Source: Rhizoctonia solani
Lineage: Eukaryota; Basidiomycota; Agaricomycetes; Cantharellales; Ceratobasidiaceae
Assembly: GCF_016906535.1 (NCBI RefSeq)
Contig: NC_057385.1
Coordinates: 2,480,001 to 2,544,000 of the forward strand
Direction of reading: 5' to 3'
DNA: 64,000 bases
The notes below the pieces were generated by a model. That model saw only the letters and a program-made list of their open reading frames with translations, was not told the DNA's origin and searched no databases. Shown here piece by piece: positions 1 through 10,893 of this stretch (the first letter of the stretch is position 1; each line of letters opens with the position of its first letter). A program made the translations under genes and the position numbers.

Positions 1-1201
1 CACCTGATACGGTCTGTACGAGACAGTCACGGGCGTTGCAGTGCCGTTCATTATCGCTTTGCTTTCCTCGAGTCGTCGGCCCTGGCAAGCTCAATCGCGC
101 TACCCACCCGGCGCTTCTATCACACTATTACCTCATCTCGGCGCTTAACCATCCAAGATCTCGCCAAACGTCATTTCGATCTCGATGAGGCGCCTCGTGC
201 CTTGGCAGAGTGCCAGAGTGTGTGTTCTCGACTAACTTTAACCATCTAACCACATCCGCTCGCTTTGCGCATACATAAACTTTGTTTACCCGTGCGTCTT
301 CGGACGGTTCGAATCAGCCGATATACAAAAGATCTTATTCTATTCGTTCTAATCTTACCAGCATGCATTCCCAACTTGGCGTTCTCTCCATCCTATCTCG
401 GCATCGTGCCCTTGCACCAGCGGACTGCATGACATCCTGGGAATTCAACTCTGCTCCAAAATGCGATGCAAGACACACCAAGACCATCCGAATCATCACA
501 CGTTACCAACGTCGTTCTGGACAACCAACTAGAGCTCAGCCAACTCGAGACTCGGCTTCCAACGCAACGCGAAAAGGCCCGGAACAAGTGATCGTTCAAA
601 ATAGGACTAGAGGCGTGCACCAAGTTCTGAGTTTTTGCTTGCCGTAATCGTTCCCTCTTGCTATAGGTTCATCTGCCCACTATACATCTCATTCCAACTC
701 GTAGTCTGAAACGTGATTACCCCAAGTGAGGCCAAGACCGACCCTACCAACAACTCGCCCGAGCTCCATCCGCAAAACACATACACTTGTACAGTCCCGT
801 ACCGCATACCCCCAAAACCGCACAATCGGACGATCCCCGCTCGCACTCAGCTCATCACCGCCCTGCCATGGTCCGACATCGTTTATCCAAAAATACCGAG
901 CCAATATCTCTCCCGAGTTTCATATATTAGTCAACGTTCTTGATACCGTACCCAAAGCTCGAGTCCCTCTCCCCCCTCGTGAGAACGTGTGGTACTTGGT
1001 ACTATATCAGGCTTGAGCACCGAGACTTTGAGAGGCTAGTTTTGCTGTCTTGTCTCTTGTAGTGGTCTCTTAAGTAAGTGGATTTAGTTCGTCCCAAACT
1101 TCATATTGACCAAACCTTGTAGTCTTATCCCCCACCCTACCCTACCCAGCCCTCTTACTTGACACCTCCACCACCCCACCAACCTACACACACACAACAA
1201 A
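1..1201. other. No gene recognised (left edge)
   Basis: I cannot support a gene here. Open frames on both strands are short, overlap each other and have no recognisable domain. One stretch ending with a TGA near 588-590 (plus strand, about 40 codons upstream) looks mildly protein-like, with a Leu/Gln/Glu-rich end, and could be a last exon of a gene starting outside the window. The part nearest 1201 is C/T- and A/C-rich and is probably the leader of the next gene. Confidence 0.35.
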
Positions 1202-1719
1202 ATGCACATCCCCGACCCCGTCATCCTCCACCTCTCCAAACGCGACCCGTCCTTCAACGCAGACCAAACCCGAACAATCGCATGGGTAGTCTGCATCATC
1301 GTCGCCGCGGTACTCATCATCGGCATCTGGTGCGCCTTCAAACTCTGGGGATCGCGCGCTCGCAACTTTTACGCCGAGCAAGACTTGGGTGTTCGGTCGT
1401 TGCCGCCTCCGCAGCCGAGGTCGAGAAGATGGGGAGGAGGAGCAGGAGGAGGAGCGAGGGTGCAGCCACAGGAAGAGTTTTTGCCTGTTTATGATTCGAG
1501 TGGGCGCCCGCCTGCGTTTTCGCCCCCTGGGATGCCCCCTCCTGCTTATTTGCCTGGCGATGCGTTGGGCAGAGAGACGTACAGGCGGGATGGGGTTAGT
1601 AGGGAGTTGGGATCGATTGAGAAAAGGATGAGCCCGAGGAGGGTGATAAGAAGGAGGTTTCCGCTGATGATCACGTTGGCGATGGAGGAGAGAGGAAAGA
1701 GAGAAGGGCATCTGTTTGA
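1202..1719 (+). CDS. Small single-pass membrane protein, unknown function
   Basis: The predicted protein starts at an ATG preceded by an ACA-rich leader. After about 27 residues there is one strong membrane segment (IAWVVCIIVAAVLIIGIW), followed by a basic stop-transfer stretch and a Pro/Gly-rich cytosolic tail with PPGMPPPAYLP. That layout suits a fungal type I/III plasma-membrane or ER protein, but I recognise no family. Read straight through, the frame runs to 1822 and turns into an AT-rich, unlikely tail. If one A were added to the A4 run at 1622-1625, the tail becomes acidic and Lys-rich (KDEPEEGDKKEVSADDHV) and ends at TGA 1717-1719, which I prefer. No neighbour suggests a role. Confidence 0.5.
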
Positions 1720-2113
1720 GTTTTGGATCACGATCTTTCTTAGGGATGACGTTATGATATGTTCTATTAATGAGTATACTTATTATGAACCTACTCGACA
1801 TTATATATGTTTAATTGAGTGATAAATTAGATGTTTTAGTGAATGAATGCGTTGGATTTAAGGCTTGATGAGTGGTACACAAATAAATGTAACTGTGGGT
1901 ACAGTTTAGCAAGCTTAGGCGTACTGACCGTGGCGCCTATATAATTTGTAAAAAGCATGGGGAGGGATGGTTACAGGACGGACTCTGATGGGGTTGTATG
2001 GGGCATCGGCCCTTGCGAATTGTATTATACGCGAACATGGTACAAACAGCCGAGAAATTTCTTCAGGCGGGTACTAGTGGTCTGTATGCGGGTATCAAAG
2101 GGAGATGCGACTC
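1720..2113. other. Intergenic, convergent 3' regions
   Basis: AT-rich sequence between the convergent 3' ends of the small membrane protein and the first patatin-like gene. It presumably holds both 3' UTRs; I see no further gene. Confidence 0.4.
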
Positions 2114-3373
2114 TCAACGCGCAATATCGGATATCGGCAACGTCGCCCACGGACGTGTACTCTTCAAAGCAGCAGCAACCCGGTTCGCCCTCATGTCATT
2201 CTCGTGCAACCTCAAATACGCACTCGTGTGCGCTGCAAGCTCGCTTAACTTTGCGTGTTCCCCCAGCCCAATATCCTGCGTTCCCTGATCTACGTTGAAC
2301 CTAAAGTACACCCCTGGATGCGGAGCAAACCGATTCGACATGTCGTTCGCGACTACTTCACAGTCCGTGGCCATCTTCTTGACCGTGTCTGTCAGCTGCA
2401 CATCCCGGCTGATCATATTTTTTATCACGCTGCTTTCGGCCATTGCGATGGTTTTGCCCTGGCCAGTTCCTATGCTGAGAATGCATGAGAGATGTCCATC
2501 AGGGAACAGGCTTTGGGCTTCAGCGAGGACGCGCTCCGTGGGGTTATTGACTGCTATTCCTCCGTCGACGAACCTCATCAAAATACCATTCTCGCCCTTT
2601 ATGCTAACGCCCTTGAAGAACGTCGGAGCTGCGCTTGTAGCCCGTGCTGCTTTCCATATCTTGCAATTGGGTGTCTGGTTCCATTCACTTGCGTAAGTTC
2701 GAAGATGAACCGGGAGACCCCCTCTGATGTTGTCCGCCGTCAAGGCGCAGACGAACCTATGTAGAAGTTGTTGATATCGGGAATTTAGCAGACATACAAA
2801 GGTAAACTTACGCTCTACAACCCCTGGTTCCCGAGTTGGACTGGAGCAACGGGTCGAACATTCTAGTCTTCCCGTCTCTATTCTCTGAATACTTTGAAAC
2901 GATATCTTTGATAGACTCTTTCAGTAGGGTAGCTTTAAACTCCCCCTCTTGCCATATATGCTTATGTTTCAAAAGATTTTCTCCGAAAGGTCGACGTAGG
3001 ATTTTATCGCGTCTGATACAGACATTCGGAGACGACCCAGCATAATCGCAATTAGTCTATAAAAGGCAATAATTATAATATACTCAAATAGGACATTTCT
3101 TGGTAAATGGTCCTTACCCTCCTGTGCTCGTTCCCCCAATTATATCAAAATATCGCATGGTCGAGGGATTTCACTGAGTCCTTCTTCTCGTTTCACCCTA
3201 CCCATGATTTCCTGGAGAATAAGAAGGGAAGAAAGACCTCGGATCCCTCCACCATCTTTAGTGGCGAATTTTGTTACAAGTAGCCACTTCGTGTATGCAA
3301 TACGCTTACCCAAAGAAAGTAGCCTAAGACCACGGTTCTCGTGCTGCAACGCAGATACGAGGTTGTCGGACAT
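2114..3373 (-). CDS. Patatin-like phospholipase A (frame broken twice)
   Basis: Patatin-like phospholipases cleave acyl chains from lipids using a Ser-Asp dyad. The start MSDNLVSALQHENRGLRLLSL is joined through a short intron to DGGGIRGLSSLLILQEIM, the oxyanion-hole segment. The nucleophile elbow GGTSTGG, a KIWKAARATSAAPTFFK block and the VDGGIAVNNP block with the catalytic Asp are all present. The frame is lost twice: just before the elbow (A4 run at 3147-3150 on the plus strand) and in the next exon (A4 run at 2971-2974). In both places one extra base restores a continuous family-like protein. It is either a consensus-error victim or a decaying gene. It lies about 380 bp from a same-strand paralogue, so a tandem duplication is likely. 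Confidence 0.75.
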
Positions 3374-3756
3374 ACCACAAGGACAGAGGGTTGAAGTCAA
3401 TCTTATCCATGGACCAACGTGGTTTATCAGAAGATCTGCCACCGGATCTGACGTAGCACTCGCGCCGTGCCAATCACTTAAGCGCCTAACATACAAAGGG
3501 GGGAGTGTCTTCGATACATTAAAAGAAAGAAAGATATGCTTTTATGAGCATTTCCATGTTTCGTGCTCCTCGGATATCAATCGCACACGTAGTGATGTTG
3601 CGCACCACGATATTGACAGAGCTGAGCCCGCAAGGAAGGAAACCCAAGTTCAATTCAAGGTTAGATTACAGTTTGAAATCATGCTATGTATTTGTCCATA
3701 TATGCGTGGTGGAACTGATCATGACTGAACTGCCGGTCATGAACAGTTGCTGAAAC
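3374..3756. other. Spacer between tandem patatin-like genes
   Basis: About 380 bp holding the promoter of patatin-like gene A and the 3' end of gene B. No other gene is visible. Confidence 0.4.
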
Positions 3757-5030
3757 CTAGCGAGTACATAAAGTTCCCAATAAAGTTGACGACGAGTAAA
3801 GCAAGGGTGTGTTGATCACCGAGCAGCCTCGCTCAATAACACTCTTGGTTCCCGCCTTCTTATAGCTGCAGCTGTCCCTTCCGCGAGCTGTGAATTTTCC
3901 GACATCTCCATGTATTGTTTGGTGCATTCGGAGGTTGTCTACTACCCCCCATTGTTGACTGTCTTCCGGAACCTGGTCAAGGTTGAACCTGAAGTATACA
4001 CCTGGGTCCGGGACTGGACGTTTGAATCGTTCGAATTTCGCTGCCATCTTTTCTTGCATTGTCTCACAGTCGGTTGCAATCTGTTTCAGCGTATCTAATG
4101 TTCCGAGTGGTATCATGTTCTCTTTCAGTCCAGGTTCTGGTACCTTGATTGCACCTCCTTGACCAGTTCCGATGCTGACGAGGCACGCGAGATGTGCCCC
4201 CCGGAAAATACGGTTGGCCTCGGTTAAGACGCGCCAGGTTGGATTGTTGCATCCTATCTCACCACCAATGTAATTGACCTGAAGCCCGATGTCTTGAATC
4301 TTGATTCGCTTGAAGAAAATCGGATGAGCGCTGGTGGCCCGGACGGCTTCCCAAATCTTGCAGTTCGCGGAAACATTTTCATATGCCGTAAAGGTGCGAA
4401 AATGGGTGGGAATAGACGCCCTCATGTTGGCTGCGGCCATGGCACAAACGAAACTGAGGTAAGGTTAGGTATGAAGAGAAAGTAATAACGAAGGAATATG
4501 TACGACTTACACCTTACAGCTGTCAGGCCGTATATCCAATAGGCGAGTCTCCTCATCTTTCGACTCGGAATAATCACGAACAATCTCTTTTATGGCTTGT
4601 TCAAAGAGGGTTGCTTTGAATATCCCGTGTTGCCAGCTGTACTTTGTTTCGCATAATACTTTTTCAGTGAGTTGAATGTAGCGCTCAATTGCCACATTTA
4701 TTGGCATTCTAAGTCGCCCCAACATTATTGCGATTAGTCTGAGGAGCCATCACAGAAACTGAGATTGAATCCGAACGGTGATGGTATCAAAATACTGACC
4801 CTCCCATACTTGTCCCACCAATCATATCAAAACACTGCCATGGTTCAAGGTCGTCGCGGCTCTCTGCACGTCGGATTCTTTGCATAATCTCTCTGAGAAT
4901 ATAAAGCGAGGACAGGCCACGGAAACCGCCTCCGTCTGGCGGGCTTGTTGCATTAGGAATTCGTACATGCCTGTGTGTGATGCGTACCAAACGAGAGTAA
5001 CCTGAGACCAGTGCCAGATATCTCACTCAT
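3757..5030 (-). CDS. Patatin-like protein B, catalytic Asp apparently missing
   Basis: This is a paralogue of the downstream patatin-like gene. It begins MSEISGTGLRLLSF, then by splicing DGGGFRGLSSLYILREIM, the elbow GGTSMGG, MLGRLRMPINVAIERYIQL, and CKIWEAVRATSAHPIFFK. At the block that carries the catalytic Asp in the paralogue (VDGGIAVNNP), this copy reads YIGGEIGCNNP, so Asp is replaced by Gly. The nucleophile Ser is kept. A single Ser without its Asp partner is expected to be inactive as a lipase, though a lipid- or partner-binding role remains possible. Near the 3' end an alternative frame (HTKQYMEMSENSQLAEG, stop near 3816) fits the paralogue better than the frame ending at 3757, so the true C-terminus is uncertain. 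Confidence 0.72.
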
Positions 5031-5413
5031 GTCGAATAAATTGAGAGACAGAAAAATCTGCTGATGCACGTTCTCTCTGAGTCCTTGAGTATAAAGACGT
5101 ACCTTTATAGTAAGCGACCACCAATTCAAGGCTGCCTGGGCGCTTCCGGGGTAATTATAATACCTTCGTTTGGGCAACAATAACGATTCATCAATATTGG
5201 TAAATTATAAAGTAGGTAGGTGCAGGTTGAAAGTTTGGAGCTGAGTTCTGGTCATCACCAAGGCCATGGTCTCAGTGCACACCATCGCATATTATCCCAT
5301 TGGCACACCCAAGATGATTATATACGGGGTCACCGTTATTACTATATTACATCGTATATACAGGGGAGGATACTTGCTTGCTCAAGGTTCCACGAGGCAA
5401 GTTGAAAAATAGA
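5031..5413. other. Intergenic
   Basis: Upstream region of patatin-like gene B and downstream region of the deubiquitinase gene. No gene or strong motif recognised. Confidence 0.4.
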
Positions 5414-8400
5414 TCACTGCTCTTGGGCCAGTTCCGTCTCGCACATTTCACAATACTTCAACCCGGGATGATTGAGGTATGTGCATGATGCACAAGAAAT
5501 ACCGGCGGCTCCTGCATCATCTTCCAAGAACAGAAAAGAGGGATCTGTATCCTCGGACGCTAATTCTTGTGCCAATCTACTATCTAAGTCTATATTTCCA
5601 TCAGAAACAGTTGAAGGTACCGAGAGCATATCTTGGTCTTCAGTGTTGTCGTTTCCCTTTGTTGGGCTGGGTCCTGGGGTACCATTAAGAGCTGGTAGAG
5701 ATGTGGTGATGGCCGTACCAGCTGTAGTAGCCGTAGTAGCTGATATGCATTGTTCAGTGGAAGGGGTGGTACCAACTGGGGCGACGTAAGTGTTTCCGAG
5801 TAGAGTTCCGCCAAAAGCGCGTCCCTCATCTCGGGATCGCACTGTTTTTGGTTCCACATCGCCAGATGTGAGGGCCCAATTTATTGCCTCGTCCTCATCC
5901 ATTGCCTCAATAGCACGTAAAACTAAGCAATCAGTACGCAGAACCCCCGTTTGTAATAGCGTCCGAGTATCGTCGATAAGCTCAACACCATGAAGATACA
6001 GTTGTTGGTAGAACGGCGCGATGTCCTCGGCATCCTGAATCTACACAAATTGGTATTGGTTAGCTAATTGGACTAAGTGAGGCTATTGCTCATACCTTGC
6101 GCTTCACGTCGCGAATCGTGTCGTCCTTATTCACGTGGATGAAGAATGTCTTCCCTTTCTTGGGTGTAGTTGCTGTTCGGATTCGTTTGGACCTGCGCTG
6201 TCCAGCATAAGTTGTCACCGGTTTCGGCCGTTTCCTATTCCCTGGAGCTCGGGCAGGAGGGCTCGAATCACTAAGCGTCGGGCTCTCGGCGTCTGTATCA
6301 TCTATGTGGATAACGTCGGAGTTAGTGACTTGGGTCTTCTCTTGAGCAGGTTCCTTGGCAGCTTCATTTACATCCGGAAGTGGTTCCCCGTCGACAAGAC
6401 GGTAGATGTTAATTTTTGCATCGTCATAGTTGGAAAGCCTGACGTGATGCCATGACTCAAAGTGATGTATGTATGCAGAGAATGACTACGTACCTTGTCT
6501 TCCGACAATCTTGGCAGAGAGGTGGGTTCGATTGGAGTCTGAGTTCACCAGTGTGGTCATCCGGTTTTAACAAAGAACATTCAATATAGGGCCCGCCCCC
6601 ATAGAGCTCACTTATAACCTCCCAGTCGCTCACTGAAGCAGTACAAATCATACCATCTACTTCCTTTTCTTCCGCTAGATCGATGACAAGACCGCCATGT
6701 TCGCAGATAAAGTCATCGTTGGTAATCGGACCAGGACGAGGGGCAACCAACGGTTTCGCCAGCCACGCGCGCCACTGAGTCACAAATGATAGCGGTCTAC
6801 GGAAGATATTTCAGTCTTTCACCAAAAAAACAAACAAACAAACGTTGGTCTGGACTGACAGGATAACGTAAGTCCAGTCTTCCACGAGCCTCGTAACCTT
6901 GAAGCCACCAAAAAACTCGCGTCGGTACAACGCCATTAAACGTGTCTGCAGGCTCTATTAGCATTGGCTAAGGAAGTAGTCCTTTCTACGCCTACTCTTC
7001 GGCCTCTGCTTTGGCCCTTGCCTCTCTAGTTGCCTCCTTGTCGTTCGCGGCAACAGCTTCACAGATAGTGCATATCTCAGTCTCCGTATCTGGGGGCTGA
7101 AATTCAGGAAATGCTTCTTTAAGGATGCCCAAAGCCTATGGTATTGCATCAGTGTCCATTGGGAGGCAAATAATTTGGTAAGCTCACGGAGGTGCTAATT
7201 TTTTCTCTGAACTTTTGGGTAGGAGTCAGGCCTGTACCAAAAAAATCACATTATGGCAAAATTGCGCTAAAATATGACTGACTCACAGTCATGTTCACAA
7301 TATAGATCTGACCTGAACCGGGAAACATCAGGCATTGGGTCACGACAACCAGTCACATGCATCTTGGGTCGCTTGAGCCTCCAATCTTCGGATAAGTCGT
7401 CAATTATCGGTCCCACATCCTAGAATATATTATTACCTTTGAGCCACGATTTGGATATCCACCACTCCTTCCCTGTACCCCTATCCCGACCCATGCATGC
7501 GTCAAATCGCGAAACCATGTCATCGTGTTGTATAGTGTAAAACTTTTCTGCGGTGGAATGTAAGTACGATAATCTATGACGTCAAGGCTCTGTAAATGAC
7601 GAACCATTAAACAAAGCTGCTGTGCAATCTTCACAAATCCGGTTCGATTCAATAGCATGGGCATCGATTCCAATTTTCTGAATGCTCTTCCATGCACTCT
7701 GAGAAAGAGATATAGACTAATTTAGTCGAATAATTAGGAACTGCGTACCATGGGTATTCGTTTCATGTTGCCCGATGCCTCTGGGTCTAGTAAACCGTGA
7801 ACGCATAGAATTCTATCAACCGCATGAGCCTCGGTACTGTTGAATGGGCTTCGACCCTCAGATGCGTCGCAAGACGCATCTTGAACCCGGAAAATTTCGT
7901 CAGGAGGGGGAGGGCTTGGTGATGAGTGGGAACGTCGTGTGGAGGGAATCGCGCTGGTTGGCTGAGAGGGCTCCTTAACCGTGTAACCAGGGCGGCTAAA
8001 TGTGGCCTTGTCTAATTCCTTTGAGATCCAACCTTCCAAAGATGACTTGCTGAGAACCATTGAAACCTGTTTTCGTAATACTAAACATAGACATAATCGT
8101 AATACGCAAAATTCTTACCTCGTCAACATCCGAGATTTGCCAAGTCTGATATATTTGCCTCTTCTGTTCTCGAATTAGATTAAACTCGGATTCCATTTCT
8201 TTTTTTCTAATATAAACGGGTTTAGCTATGAACAACTGTGAAAAGAATGGATAGTAGAACTGACCTTTGTGAGTAGGCGTCACACGAGTCGGTGTGCTCT
8301 TTGTTAAGTCGCTGAACAGCGTCGAAGGCGTGTTTTGGCATAATCAAAGTCGAAGCATCCGGAGAAGGAGCATTTCTTTGAGTATAGATCAGCATATATG

Positions 8401-10421
8401 CGTCTTTCGAAGCTTGTGACCTACAAGCATCTCAAGTTCAAGTCACGCAAAGTAAGATATGAACGAAACCTAACCTTGGGGCGCCACTTGTTTGTTTTCC
8501 GACAAGATCCTCGATCTTGAGCTCTCGCACTTCCTCGTCATTGAATTGAAACCAAATACCCCGGCTGCAGTCAAACGTCATTTTCTGCTTCACACAGATA
8601 ACTGGGGATAGACGCACGTTACGTCAAATACCTGAGCCTCGTAATGACCATGATATGCACTTGGACCTCTATGAAGTAGAACACCACGGAGATCATACCA
8701 AATTTCAGTACCCTCTTCACTCAAAAAAGGGCGCATATTGATCGAATGGGGAAATGTGATTGCGTGCTTGGATTTTTTGCGACTGAAATCGGTCGCGTCA
8801 AACACGAAGCGAAGTACTGAAAAATGAAGAACCTGACGTGTTCGTTAGCTTGTTTAAGCAATAGGCTAGACGCGAAAGTCATTTACTGGAGGAAGGTGCG
8901 TCAGCTTCAAGTAACGGAAAGCGTCCTGTTTGCTCCCACAGGTCGAGCAATCGTATCTATAATGGGAGTTCAATGTCACCTGTTAGTTCAAGTGCAAATA
9001 GAAAGTACCGGTTGTCCCCGTCAAGCTTCTCGTCCTCTAAATTAGCCTTCAAGCGTTCTTCAAGTCTGCAGTCTGACTATAGGAAAATGCTGCTTAGTTA
9101 CAAGCATGCACGTTAAGCTCAATTCAACTAACTGTAAGGCTTATTTCCATCTCTAAGAAATTCGACGAGTGTTCAGACGCATTTTGACATGTAACACATC
9201 GAGTTCCATATACCTGTCGACCTTCAAACTGGAGCAAATCAAATGGAGGATTTTTGGCCGACGAAGCTAAACGACCAACCTGATCTGTAATCAAGGATTG
9301 TACCAAAGTATTGTCCTGCTTCTTAAATTCGTTGTCAAGATGTGACATGAACAACTTGGAGAACCTAGTGGCTTGTCAGTTGTTATAGACAACGAATTCG
9401 GGGGATGATCTACTCTTGCGCATCCTGTTGCTCGCCCGCCCGAATTCCCAGACACTCAACAAGCTTGACAGGGTTAAAGGATTTTTCTTTGCTATGTTGA
9501 AGTGCACCGAAAGTCACTTGAAGTTGGTATATAGGGGATTCCTATGCTGTTGTATCAATAAATGTTAGACCCACATGTTGCATCGTGCCTACTTCTACGC
9601 TTTTTCCAGGAAGCAATGATAAGTCCGGGTCACAGTTGTATACACCAGCTCGAAAAGCAATATCTTGAAACCAGACCTGGGTAAACCGAAGCTGTTAACA
9701 GTTGAACCACCGGAAAGCAATTTATTCCTGCCTGGAGAAATGCGTTTGCGTAACAAGTTGCGCCCAGATTCTATAATTTTAATGATATTAATGCTAAAGA
9801 CCAAGATCTAGTACATTTTACCGACCTTTAGCCCCACGGGCAACCCCGGATTCCTAGCAGAGGTGCTGGGATCCTCACCAAGACTTGCAGCTTCCAAGTA
9901 CAACTTACGGGCTGCAGCTATGACAACGAAGTTAAGATTAATAAGAGGTCAATCCACAGAACTTACCTTCGTTTTCCCATGTACGCTGTCCCAAATGGTT
10001 GCAACAATTCGGGTTGGCCTTACAAGACTTGATGGAACACTCTGGTGCATCGTCACTGGATATTACCACTACATCGTCTTCCGTACCAGATTCATTAGGG
10101 GGATTGGTGCGAGGAGCATGTTGGTTTTTGCAGATATATTTTCGAAATCCGCATGCTGCTGCTCGATGCTGCGGCCGAATGTCTTCTGCTGCACTGACCT
10201 CAGTCCCTACCCATCCCCATTCAGGAGTTGCTGCAATCGCAAAGGCGGAGCGCGACAAACGCTCTCCTCGAGCAAGCCCTTTGGGAACAGGGCGGCGAGA
10301 TTGACCTCGCCATGGCGGGTCGCGTGTTGAATTTGTTTGTCGCTTGATCAAAGCAATTGTATCAATATATTGTAGCTAAATGATACTCTAAAATCGTGCT
10401 TACCATATGGTGCTTTATCAT
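5414..10421 (-). CDS. USP48-type ubiquitin C-terminal hydrolase with Ubl and C-terminal zinc finger
   Basis: A multi-exon cysteine deubiquitinase. The start ATG at 10421 opens a tiny exon spliced to a basic N-terminal region containing KYICKNQHAPR. The Cys box GLKNLGATCYANAFLQ, followed by VWFQDIAFRAG, matches USP48/plant UBP26 rather than other USPs. The His box is LLHRGPSAYHGHYEAQV and the third box is GIWFQFNDEEV. Central exons carry DUSP-like pieces (RILCVHGLLDPEASGNMKRI, FICEHGGLV), then a ubiquitin-like fold (AEDIAPFYQQLYLHGVELID). The extreme C-terminus has CASCTYLNHPGLKYCEMC, a C-x2-C-x10-C-x2-C finger of the NZF/RanBP2 kind, which can bind ubiquitin. The intron interrupting the gene just after the Cys box has a GC donor (9677-9731). 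Small-exon boundaries were only partly resolved. Confidence 0.85.
9677..9731 (-). other. GC-AG intron after the catalytic Cys box
   Basis: The coding frame ...FLQ ends in CAG and continues as VWFQ only if a 55-nt intron with donor GCAGGA and acceptor CCCAG is removed. No GT donor is available at the boundary. The skipped sequence contains an in-frame stop, so splicing is required. Confidence 0.75.
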
Positions 10422-10893
10422 TTTAAGTGTTTCTCGAGACAGTTTATGTTAGAGCTGCTTTGCTCCAAGAGTTGACAAGTTCAACAACAGGAAAACTAGC
10501 TTTATAGGTGTTCGAGTAGAATTATAGAAGATTTAGTGATTTGATACGCAAAAGATTCATCAACAGATTTTGGTGAAGTAACTAGGCTTGGTAGGAATTG
10601 GACACAAGCATTGGGCGAATCCAGTGACTCTGGTGATGGTGGCTACGAATTCGAACTGAGAGGATGTGCGTGCACGTGTTTGCCGTTATTTATCTCGATG
10701 ATCAACAGCCATTAATATTCACAGTTTGGTTTGACCCAAGCGAGTACATATTGACACTTCAAACTACTACAGAGCGGAGCAGAACAAAGTGTAGGAACTC
10801 GATTGACTCAACGATCGCTGTAATGATTCACTAAACAAGGTCGGTTTTATATACTGCGCAAGCCCATGAATTAGCATGCATATGGATGTATTT
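10422..10893. other. Intergenic, upstream of the USP48-type gene
   Basis: Promoter-side sequence of the deubiquitinase and 3' flank of GAA1. I recognise no gene or conserved motif. Confidence 0.35.

Noticed and set aside
1184..1801. Minus-strand open frame opposite the small membrane protein
   Set aside because: Ser/Arg/Pro-rich shadow with no domain. The plus strand has a plausible start context and a membrane segment.
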